From Candidatus Firestoneibacteriota bacterium (GTDB lineage Bacteria > Oederibacteriota > JAAXVQ01 > JAUVAV01), in assembly GCA_030635415.1 (NCBI GenBank), contig DAOVYW010000057.1:1-10915 (forward strand): a stretch of DNA of 10,915 nucleotides, read 5' to 3'. This document shows, one piece after another, positions 5,236 through 10,915 of this stretch (its first letter is position 1; each line of letters opens with the position of its first letter). Position numbers and translations under genes: made by a program. The notes under the pieces were generated by a model. It had not been told where the DNA came from and made no database searches. It saw only the letters and a list, made by a program, of their open reading frames with translations.

Positions 5236-6624
5236 TTATCCTCCTGAATTATTTTGCCGTTTTTTTATGACCCGGGCAGGCACACCCACAGCTATGGTTG
5301 CCGGCGGAATACGGGTTCCTGCCTTGAGTACTGCTCCCGCGCCGGTAAGCGCTTTCCGACCTACCTCGCAGGGTCCTACCAGCACTGTCCCGCTGCCGAT
5401 AAAAGCCTGCTTGCCGATCTTCGTGGCATGTTTTTGACGTCCATCATAGTTGGCGGTTATACTCCCGGCGCCAATATTAGCATTCCGGCCGACCGTGCAA
5501 TCACCCAGATAGCCGACATGCCCCATTTTGGCGCCTTGGTTTATCTTGCTCCGGTTGAGCTCGGCAAAATTTCCGATCCTGGCATCCGACTGCACACGAG
5601 TTCCCGGACGCAAGTGGGAAAAGGGGCCGATGCAAACCCGGTCGCCGATCCAGGAATGTTCCACCACGGAAAGCTTTATCCGCACTCTTTTTCCGGTCCG
5701 AGTTGATTCCAGATGAGTCCCCGGACCAATAATATTATGTGATCCGATAATCGTACGGCCGGTTAAATGCGTTCCGGAATAAATCATAGTGTCCCGGCCC
5801 ACGCGAACCTCCGGATGGATCCAGGTGTTGGCAGGATCTAAAATACCGACTCCCCGGTCCATATGCAATTCCAAGGTTCTACGATTAAGGACAGCCGCGG
5901 CTTGGGCCAAATCCTGACGCCGATTGATACCTGAAACTTCCAAAGCATCCAAAGCCTGAACCCCGGCTACCGGATAACCCTGCCGGCGCATCAACTCTAC
6001 TATGTCCGTAAGATAATGCTCGCCTTTACGGTTACGGTTATCCACGCGGGCAATAACCTCCCAGAGTAGCGGCAGCGAGAAACAATAGGCGCCGCTATTC
6101 ACCTCCATCACCTGACGTTCCTGTGGCGAGGCTTCGCGTTCCTCTACGATCCGAGCCACCAGCGCGGGACATTCCGGTTCACGAATGATTCGGCCGTAGC
6201 CTTGCGGATTCTTCACTTTAGCGGTTAAGACCGTAGCCCGGGCTTTTAACCGGCGATGTTCCCTCACTAAACGGCGCAAGGTCTGTGAGCTGATTAAAGG
6301 AGCGTCTCCGCAAAGCACCAAGACCTCTCCCTTGATTTTAGCCAGCACGGATTTTGCGGCTTGCACGGCATGAGCACTGCCCAATTGCCGGGATTGAATA
6401 ACCGATATGGCTCCCGGCGGAAGCGTCTTAGCTACAGCTTCCCCCTGATATCCCAGTACGACCACCCGTCGCTTCGCGCCCGCCGCCTGAGCCGCACGAA
6501 GAACCCAATCCAGCAGCGTACGACCTCCCAGGGTATGTAATACTTTGGGAATATCAGACTTCATTCTGGTTCCTTCACCGGCTGCCAGAATAATGGCTGT
6601 TAATTCTGGAAATTTCCCGCTCAC
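5236..6624 (-). CDS. glmU: Bifunctional GlmU: GlcN-1-P acetyltransferase / GlcNAc-1-P uridylyltransferase
   Basis: GlmU makes UDP-GlcNAc for peptidoglycan and lipopolysaccharide. At 462 residues it has both domains. Uridylyltransferase (about 1-235): LAAGEGTRMKS (13-23), QLGSAHAV (80-87), GDAPL with Asp107, KGEHYLTD (200-207) and Asn234. Left-handed beta-helix acetyltransferase (about 255-455): Arg339, catalytic His369 in MGHVGYLGD, Tyr372, Asn383, and ANYDG with Asn392 and Tyr393. The residue matching E. coli Lys351, which contacts substrate, is Asn357 here. The start is GTG at 6624: a TAA codon immediately precedes it, GGAGAGG lies 6 nt upstream, and the next Met (21) would remove the nucleotide-binding loop. 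It follows tRNA-Gln by 111 nt and is tightly coupled to prs. Confidence 0.96.
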   Translation of the reverse strand: MSGKFPELTAIILAAGEGTRMKSDIPKVLHTLGGRTLLDWVLRAAQAAGAKRRVVVLGYQGEAVAKTLPPGAISVIQSRQLGSAHAVQAAKSVLAKIKGEVLVLCGDAPLISSQTLRRLVREHRRLKARATVLTAKVKNPQGYGRIIREPECPALVARIVEEREASPQERQVMEVNSGAYCFSLPLLWEVIARVDNRNRKGEHYLTDIVELMRRQGYPVAGVQALDALEVSGINRRQDLAQAAAVLNRRTLELHMDRGVGILDPANTWIHPEVRVGRDTMIYSGTHLTGRTIIGSHNIIGPGTHLESTRTGKRVRIKLSVVEHSWIGDRVCIGPFSHLRPGTRVQSDARIGNFAELNRSKINQGAKMGHVGYLGDCTVGRNANIGAGSITANYDGRQKHATKIGKQAFIGSGTVLVGPCEVGRKALTGAGAVLKAGTRIPPATIAVGVPARVIKKRQNNSGG

Positions 6625-6735
6625 TTAAGGCCTCTCCAAATCATTGAGTTTCCCCCGCAGTTTACCTGGCCTGAAGATATTAGTTCAGGGCATAATTTTG
6701 TGCAGACTGCAGGACTGCCGTCTTCGACGAAATGT

Positions 6736-6809
6736 TGGCTGCCGGACCAGGGCTCGAACCTGGATAGGCGGCTCCAAAAGCCGCTGTCTTACCATTGGAC
6801 GATCCGGCA
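6736..6809 (-). tRNA. tRNA-Gln (anticodon UUG)
   Basis: Minus-strand cloverleaf: acceptor TGCCGGA/TCCGGCA, anticodon stem GCGGC/GCCGC with loop TTTTGGA (UUG at 34-36, U33 present), T-stem CCAGG/CCTGG with loop TTCGAGC, discriminator G and an encoded CCA (6736-6738). The weak U-A first pair is typical of tRNA-Gln. It lies between spoVG and glmU; a tRNA-Gln next to prs-rplY-pth is also familiar in deltaproteobacteria. A strong terminator ends only 9 nt before its 5' end, so how it is transcribed is unclear. Confidence 0.95.
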
Positions 6810-6818
6810 ATTCTATTG

Positions 6819-6844
6819 AAAAAAACACGGCTTACACCGCCGTG
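6819..6844 (-). terminator. Intrinsic terminator after spoVG
   Basis: On the minus strand CACGGC (6844-6839) pairs with GCCGTG (6831-6826) around a 7-nt loop, followed by an unbroken run of seven T (6825-6819). It is correctly placed to end the TPR-ispE-spoVG transcript, about 100 nt after the spoVG stop and 9 nt before mature tRNA-Gln. Confidence 0.82.
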
Positions 6845-6946
6845 CTCCCTCTTTATTTCCTGTCGCGGCAAGCCCTTTTTAAAACCCCCAGGAGCTTCCT
6901 CGGAATGACAAAAAAACAAACTTGCCTTTACGCAACATTAACTATT

Positions 6947-7261
6947 CTAATTATTCCCAAAGGCTTCCTGACGTTCCTGCACGCCCGGCATGATGGAAAA
7001 TTCCTTCAGTAAAAACTCTTTCTTGTATTCCGAAAGAATACGCTCTTCCAACTCCCGGCGCAACTCGCCATTTATGGGATGAGCAATATCTATATAGCTT
7101 CCGTCCGCCATTTTGCGTGAAGGCATAGCTACAAAAAGCCCTTTCTGCCCTTCAATAATTTTCAAATTACGCACTACAAAAACATCATCGAAGGTCACCG
7201 CTACATAGGCCTTCAATTTTTTCTCCTGGCGGGGAAAAACTTTTACGTCCGTAATATCCAT
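6947..7261 (-). CDS. spoVG: SpoVG-family nucleic-acid-binding regulator
   Basis: SpoVG proteins are small DNA/RNA-binding regulators, first defined through a sporulation phenotype in Bacillus but present in many non-sporulating bacteria including spirochaetes and deltaproteobacteria. The 104-residue product matches the family along its length: MDITDVKVFP start, KLKAYVAVTFDDVFVVRNLKI (16-36, by position), GLFVAMPSRKMADG (41-54) and DIAHPINGELRRELE (58-72). The ATG at 7261 is chosen because SpoVG starts exactly here; the open frame continues 25 codons upstream into ispE without family similarity. AAAGG lies about 10 nt upstream, inside the ispE end, and the gap to ispE is 4 nt, so the two are coupled. 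purR and yabJ, which separate them in Bacillus, are absent. Confidence 0.95.
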   Translation of the reverse strand: MDITDVKVFPRQEKKLKAYVAVTFDDVFVVRNLKIIEGQKGLFVAMPSRKMADGSYIDIAHPINGELRRELEERILSEYKKEFLLKEFSIMPGVQERQEAFGNN

Positions 7262-7265
7262 AGTC

Positions 7266-8153
7266 TCAGCGCCTTTCTTTACCCGGTTCAATCTGATTGA
7301 TAGGTCCAATGGTTCTGGTAATCCAAACCCCGGCATAACGGGAACTCAAGCGCCTTGCAATCCGGCCGGCCACGGTTGGGCTGGGCAACAATCCAAAAAC
7401 CGTGGGTCCACTCCCGCTCATCAATACCGCGGAAGCGCCACACGCTAAAAGCTCATCCTTGATTTGTGCAATTACCGGATGTTTCTTGATACTAACGGTT
7501 TCCAGATGATTTAACAGATTTCTTCCTATTTTTACTACATTTTTCCCTGAAATTGCCCGGCGCATAATATTAATACACGCCTTTTTTCTTGTCAATCGCA
7601 AACTTGTTTTTTTATAAACTTCCGCCGTTGCCAGGGGAAATCCCGGATTGATCAAAGCTATCAGCATTCCGGACACCGTTGGCCAGGTATAAATCCTATC
7701 GCCGCGCCCCATACCCAAAGCACACCCGCCTTTAAGAAAAAAAGGCACGTCTGAACCCAAGTCCTTGGCTATGGCCGACAGCTTTGACGCCTTACGCCAA
7801 TTCCAAATCTCAGATAAACCGCGCAAAGCCGCCGCCGCGTCGCTGCTACCACCGCCCAGGCCGGCTGCCAGGGGAATCCGCTTGTTGATATGTATATGAA
7901 TTCGAGGTTGGAGATGTGCTTCTTGAGCCAGCATGCGGGCCGCCCGGTAAACTAGGTTTCCCTCCCCCTCCGGAACATCCGGATGATTACAGGTTACCCG
8001 GAGTCCGCCGGCCCGCGCGGAAAAAGCAAGCGTGTCCGAAAGCGCTACGGTATGCATTATGGTGCGAATCTCGTGGTAGCCATCCGGCCGCCGGCCTTGA
8101 ATCTCTAAAACCAGATTGATCTTGGCCGGAGCCTTAATAGTGAGAAATCTCAT
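7266..8153 (-). CDS. ispE: 4-diphosphocytidyl-2-C-methyl-D-erythritol kinase
   Basis: IspE phosphorylates CDP-ME in the MEP pathway for isopentenyl diphosphate, so this organism appears to use the non-mevalonate route. The 295-residue GHMP kinase shows PAKINLVLEI with Lys11, RPDGYHEIRT (22-31), the ATP loop IPLAAGLGGGSSDAAAAL (93-110), catalytic Asp135 in GSDVPFF, and the third motif MSGSGPTVFGL near residue 250. The ATG at 8153 lies inside the TPR gene, giving a 20-nt overlap; no clear Shine-Dalgarno is visible before it, so translation is probably coupled to the TPR gene. spoVG follows after 4 nt. Confidence 0.96.
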   Translation of the reverse strand: MRFLTIKAPAKINLVLEIQGRRPDGYHEIRTIMHTVALSDTLAFSARAGGLRVTCNHPDVPEGEGNLVYRAARMLAQEAHLQPRIHIHINKRIPLAAGLGGGSSDAAAALRGLSEIWNWRKASKLSAIAKDLGSDVPFFLKGGCALGMGRGDRIYTWPTVSGMLIALINPGFPLATAEVYKKTSLRLTRKKACINIMRRAISGKNVVKIGRNLLNHLETVSIKKHPVIAQIKDELLACGASAVLMSGSGPTVFGLLPSPTVAGRIARRLSSRYAGVWITRTIGPINQIEPGKERR

Positions 8154-9864
8154 GGAAACGGTTTTTTAACCTAAGCCTCAATTCTTGAAGTTTATCCTCA
8201 ATTTCCTGATTCTCCGGATCGCCTTTTAAAGCCCTGCGCCAAGCCTGATCCGCCTTCTGATGCTTTCCTAATTTGAAATAAACATCGCCCAAATGATCAT
8301 AAATAACGGGATCTACAAGTCCCTTCTTTTTTATCTCTTCCCTGGCCTGCTCCAGTTCCCGCAGCGCTAAATCATACTTCTTTTGTTTATAATACGCCCA
8401 CCCCAGGGAATCGCGGTAGTATCCGTTTTGGGAATCCAATTTTAGCGCCTTTTTCAGCCAGCCGACGGCCTGCTCCAGTTTCAATCCCCGTTCAGCATGA
8501 ACATATCCCATATAATTATAAACCTCGGCGAATTCAGGGTCTAATTTAATGGCCTGCTGCCAATTGTGCACTGCCTTCTCAAATTCTTTCATCTCCAGGT
8601 GGACCCGGCCCAGGTGGAAATAAAGCCGGGCATTTCCCGGACTCCCTCGCAAACTCTGAGTGAAAATCTTCAAAGCCTCTTCCGGGCGCTCTAAACGCAA
8701 CAAGGCTAAACCGTAACTGGTCAAGACTTGAACAGAGTTCGGAAATTTATTACAGGCCTTTTCCAGCACCTCGATCGCAGGCTGCTCTTCCCCGATTTTC
8801 ATCAAGATCCCGGCCAATCCGAGATACGCTTCTACTATTTCCGGATCCATTTGCAAAGCCAGCCGAAGCTCCTGCTCGGCTAGATAATTAAATCCCTTTT
8901 TACGGTAAATGATTCCCATTAAAAAATGAGTAAAGGCGTCCGCATTTCCGGATTTTATTAAAGCAAAGAGGTACTTTCGGGCTTCATCCAGATGACCCAA
9001 CTCATACCAAGCCAATCCTGAATTCCTTTGGGCCAGCATATTGTCCGGTTCCAATTTCAGGAGTTTTCCCAATTGCTCAGCCGCGGCTTTCCATTCATAG
9101 TGTTGCAAGTGGTAAATTGACAAAAACCGGTAAGCTTCCGGGAATTCGGGATAATATTTAATCAAACGCCGGTATATTTGCGCTGCTTCCTCATCCCGCT
9201 TCAGTCCGGCCATGATCCGGCCCTGTTCTGCCATCCATTCGATATCCTTGGGTTCATTAAGCAGGGCTTCTTCTAATAACTGCACAGCTTTGGTTTCCTG
9301 CTCGCGGCTTAAAAAACACTTTATTAAAACCCGCCGCGCCTGCCGGTCTCGGGGATTAATTTCCAGCGCCTTTTGGAAAACATCTATGGCCTCATTGATT
9401 TTACTTTGTTTTATGAGCAAGCGTCCCAGATAAGTAAACGGCTCGGATTTTTTTCCTCCCAGGGCAATCGCATCACGATAAAGTGATTCTGCCACCATAA
9501 TATCGCCCACGGCTTCATGCATCTGTCCTAAAACACAACGAACTTCAGGGTTTGCTTCCTGTTGAGCTGTCAGCTGACGATATTCGGTAATGGCTTCCTG
9601 TAACCGGCCTAAACGGATTAAATCCCCTACCAGGCTGTGCCACAAGTTGGGGTTCGCGGGATCGAAACCAAGAGCTTCGCGATAATAGTCTACCGCCTTG
9701 TCGAAATCTCCTTTCTGATGCGCCAACTGACCACAGAAAAACGCTAATACCGCCCGATCTTGACTGGAAAGTTTATTTTCCATCCCTACCGGGCCTTGAA
9801 CCGTGGCACATCCCAACGGCAACATCACAACCAGGCTGATAATGACAGTTAAATAGCTACGCAT
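8134..9864 (-). CDS. Lipoprotein with about fifteen tandem TPR repeats
   Basis: A 576-residue protein with a lipoprotein signal: hydrophobic residues 4-17 ending in LPLGC (lipobox Cys19). From about residue 36 to near the end it is an unbroken array of roughly fifteen 34-residue tetratricopeptide repeats, each with the usual Gly/Ala at positions 8 and 20 and Pro near 32 (for example KAVDYYREALGFDP, EAIDVFQKALEINP, KAVHNWQQAIKLDP). TPR arrays are protein-protein scaffolds. Lipidation predicts attachment to a membrane facing the periplasm. Exact function is unknown; TPR lipoproteins often stand next to ispE in deltaproteobacteria, in a place held by lolB in enterobacteria, but any part in lipoprotein sorting or envelope assembly is a guess. 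The ATG has only a weak GGGATG upstream. Confidence 0.88.
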   Translation of the reverse strand: MRSYLTVIISLVVMLPLGCATVQGPVGMENKLSSQDRAVLAFFCGQLAHQKGDFDKAVDYYREALGFDPANPNLWHSLVGDLIRLGRLQEAITEYRQLTAQQEANPEVRCVLGQMHEAVGDIMVAESLYRDAIALGGKKSEPFTYLGRLLIKQSKINEAIDVFQKALEINPRDRQARRVLIKCFLSREQETKAVQLLEEALLNEPKDIEWMAEQGRIMAGLKRDEEAAQIYRRLIKYYPEFPEAYRFLSIYHLQHYEWKAAAEQLGKLLKLEPDNMLAQRNSGLAWYELGHLDEARKYLFALIKSGNADAFTHFLMGIIYRKKGFNYLAEQELRLALQMDPEIVEAYLGLAGILMKIGEEQPAIEVLEKACNKFPNSVQVLTSYGLALLRLERPEEALKIFTQSLRGSPGNARLYFHLGRVHLEMKEFEKAVHNWQQAIKLDPEFAEVYNYMGYVHAERGLKLEQAVGWLKKALKLDSQNGYYRDSLGWAYYKQKKYDLALRELEQAREEIKKKGLVDPVIYDHLGDVYFKLGKHQKADQAWRRALKGDPENQEIEDKLQELRLRLKNRFHEISHY

Positions 9865-10091
9865 GGCTAATCATCCCGCTTAAATAGTTCCGGTTGCAGA
9901 ACAACAGTTTCCCTCCCTTGACACCCCTACTAACCACTCCCCTCAAGGAGCAGAAATTCATTATGGCCTTTCGCAACGAAACTAATTATATCCTCCCGCA
10001 CCATTAGCCGGGCATCCATACCCCATGTTCCCTCCCCTCAAAGGAGGACCTAAAGGAACGGATTTTTTCCGGTTCAACCGGCAATTGCTTT
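9865..10091. other. Hairpin-rich spacer upstream of the TPR gene
   Basis: It holds three small palindromes: ctcc/ggag (9937-9950), cctcc/ggagg (10031-10047, with outer gttcc/ggaac arms at 10027-10059) and ccggtt-c-aaccgg (10069-10081). The first two share the core CTCCCCTCAA(A)GGAG and look like degenerate copies of one element. A TATAAT lies on the minus strand at 9990-9985, about 120 nt before the TPR start, but without a recognisable -35, so the promoter for the TPR-ispE-spoVG unit is only tentatively placed here. None of the hairpins has a U-tract in the minus direction after the cNMP gene. Confidence 0.45.
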
Positions 10092-10532
10092 TCAAGACAA
10101 AGATAATTTAGAATTGGTTTCCCGAAGTCGTTGACAGAGTATTCTTAAAAGCACCATAAGTATTTTATTGCCTCCTTCGGGGTTAGTCGCGATAATATTT
10201 TGGAGGCATTTCTTATTAAGCACCATTAGCATCGCATCTTCGGCTATCCGGGCCGAGGCTGAACGGGGTTCATTATCTATCAGCGACATTTCACCTACAA
10301 AATTGCCCGCCCCCAAAACAGCGATGGATATTTCCTTATCCTCTTTTTTGGTAAATATTTCAATCCGGCCCGATTTTACCATATACATAACTCCTCCGGC
10401 CATGCCTTCACGAAACAGAATTGCGCCTTTGGAATAGGCTCTCTCAAAAATTATAGGTTTGATTTTTTCAATCTCTGCTTCGGATAAACCCTGGAAAAGA
10501 ATGATTTTTTTTAAATCCGCAATCTCGACCAT
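10092..10532 (-). CDS. Stand-alone cyclic-nucleotide-binding domain protein
   Basis: A 146-residue protein formed almost entirely by one cNMP-binding (CAP effector) domain: LFQGLSEAEIEKIKP (12-26), a beta-roll with the conserved SKGAILFREG (34-43) and MYMVKSGRIEIF (49-60), and the phosphate-binding cassette FVGEMSLIDNEPRSASA (78-94). Glu81, Arg90 and Ser91 match the residues that bind cAMP in E. coli CAP, so ligand binding is plausible. The C-terminal helix ends at residue 146 with no helix-turn-helix, so it is not a CRP-type transcription factor; it may bind a partner protein. ATG at 10532, preceded by a G-rich stretch about 7 nt away. It has its own promoter (10591-10619). Confidence 0.9.
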   Translation of the reverse strand: MVEIADLKKIILFQGLSEAEIEKIKPIIFERAYSKGAILFREGMAGGVMYMVKSGRIEIFTKKEDKEISIAVLGAGNFVGEMSLIDNEPRSASARIAEDAMLMVLNKKCLQNIIATNPEGGNKILMVLLRILCQRLRETNSKLSLS

Positions 10533-10590
10533 TTTTTTCCGCCCCCAGGTAAGTAATTTTTACCCTATCCGATTACTCATCCTATTGATT

Positions 10591-10619
10591 ATTCTACCAT
10601 AAATCAAAGTGTTTAGCAA
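10591..10619 (-). promoter_or_regulatory. Probable sigma-70 promoter for the cNMP-binding gene
   Basis: On the minus strand TTGCTA (10619-10614) and TAGAAT (10596-10591) are separated by exactly 17 nt, and TGG directly precedes the -10, as in extended -10 promoters. This would give a leader of about 50 nt before the ATG at 10532. The leader contains a small ggtaa/ttacc inverted repeat (10548-10564). Confidence 0.65.
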
Positions 10620-10657
10620 TTAACCATTGGGAACCCCAACTCCTAAATAAAAAATCA

Positions 10658-10777
10658 TCATGTTATTTCCCGTGAGCAGCCGCGCGGTTGTGTGTGTGTG
10701 TAGATGGTTATAAAATATGCGCCGTTGTTTGAATAATCATATTCTTTTAAGCGGATTGATTGACACGTATATTGCAC
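10658..10777 (-). pseudogene. N-terminal fragment of an IS200-like / REP-associated tyrosine transposase (RAYT)
   Basis: This short minus-strand frame (GTG at 10777 to TGA at 10660-10658) encodes 39 residues, including SIRLKEYDYSNNGAYFITI, the characteristic N-terminus of Y1-transposases of the REP-associated (TnpREP/RAYT) group, which typically read RRSIRLKxYDYSxxGAYFVTICTxNRxCLFGEI. The frame goes on as YTHTQPRGCSREIT and then meets stops, so over 100 residues including the HUH motif and catalytic Tyr are missing. A (TG)6 tract (10689-10700) falls where family members read ICTxNR, so slippage there probably damaged the gene. It is a relic and not a working transposase. GTG is weakly supported by AGGAAAG just upstream. 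Confidence 0.8.
10689..10700. repeat. (TG)6 dinucleotide tract
   Basis: Six uninterrupted TG units inside the transposase relic. On the minus strand they are CA repeats encoding part of the THTQ stretch, where intact relatives have a shorter T-x-N-R. A slippage-prone microsatellite. Confidence 0.85.
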
Positions 10778-10915
10778 CTTTCCTGTTTCCTGTAATGCTA
10801 ACGTTTTTTATCTTCAAGCATTTAGACAGGAAAAACGAAATTTCATTGCAGGTTATTTTAAAAATCGCATATGAAAAAAGTGCGGCTTAAAACCGGCTTT
10901 TTCAGGACCGACTAA
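10778..10915. other. Non-coding right edge with a terminator-like hairpin
   Basis: No gene is evident. Near the edge aaaaag (10875-10880) and cgg (10883-10885) pair with ccg (10893-10895) and cttttt (10897-10902) around an unpaired step. On the minus strand this ends in six T (10879-10874), so it could terminate a minus-strand gene lying outside the window; it would also work weakly in the plus direction. The stem is interrupted, so the call is tentative. Confidence 0.35.

Noticed and set aside
6625..6735. Possible glmU promoter and cctgaa/ttcagg hairpin (6670-6689)
   Set aside because: A TAATAT hexamer is present but no acceptable -35 at the right distance, and the hairpin has no U-tract, so I call neither.
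6855..6915. Possible dispersed repeat (gtcattccgaggaa-type) between spoVG and tRNA-Gln
   Set aside because: It recalls a widespread intergenic repeat, but only one degenerate copy is present and its arms pair poorly.
9982..10026. 14-codon minus-strand frame (MGYGCPANGAGGYN) after a G-rich stretch
   Set aside because: The purine-rich site is only 3-4 nt from the ATG and the region is a hairpin-rich spacer; too short to support without conservation.
1..10915. CCGACTAA at both window ends (5-12 and 10908-10915), suggesting a circular or terminally repeated molecule
   Set aside because: Eight matching bases are expected by chance often enough, and the flanking bases differ.
1..10915. CRISPR array, phage, toxin-antitoxin or defence system
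   Set aside because: No repeated direct spacers, integrase, phage or defence-type proteins are visible; all long genes are housekeeping or recognised families.

Overview
The window (roughly half G+C, compact, almost every gene on the minus strand) is a housekeeping segment of a bacterial chromosome. Two predicted lipoproteins, one carrying about fifteen TPR repeats, suggest a diderm (Gram-negative type) cell. The gene order, however, is the one known from Bacillus subtilis: ispE - spoVG - glmU - prs - ctc (bL25) - pth, without the purR and yabJ genes that sit between ispE and spoVG there. A tRNA-Gln gene inside the cluster and a TPR lipoprotein ahead of ispE resemble deltaproteobacterial and some candidate-phylum layouts. 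I cannot name the lineage; Desulfobacterota or a diderm candidate phylum is my best guess.

Layout in transcription order (right to left). 10915-10533: non-coding, with a terminator-like hairpin at the edge, a decayed N-terminal fragment of an IS200-like/REP-associated tyrosine transposase holding a (TG)6 tract, and a good promoter for the next gene. 10532-10092: stand-alone cyclic-nucleotide-binding protein. 10091-9865: hairpin-rich spacer. 9864-8134: TPR lipoprotein, overlapping ispE (8153-7266) by 20 nt; spoVG (7261-6947) follows after 4 nt and ends at an intrinsic terminator. Then tRNA-Gln(UUG), glmU (6624-5236), prs (5231-4251, 4-nt gap), a 177-nt spacer, the bL25 gene (4073-3384), pth (3358-2801), a comEA-like gene (2801-2472, sharing one base with pth) and a small mgtC/sapB-like gene (2466-1993). 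A separate promoter drives a small lipoprotein of unknown function (1910-1365). A terminator, surE (1273-506), tRNA-Val(GAC), and a 19-bp-stem bidirectional terminator complete the set. Positions 1-289 hold no gene but contain a REP-like palindrome.

Functionally the cluster joins precursor supply (IspE for isoprenoids, GlmU for UDP-GlcNAc, Prs for PRPP) with translation upkeep (bL25, Pth, two tRNAs), plus SpoVG, a nucleic-acid-binding regulator, and SurE nucleotidase. I see no phage, CRISPR, toxin-antitoxin or defence system. The most notable points are the transposase relic, an unusual C33 in tRNA-Val, loss of a conserved acetyltransferase lysine in GlmU, replacement of the GxERE motif in the MgtC-like protein, and terminators placed immediately upstream of surE and of tRNA-Gln.
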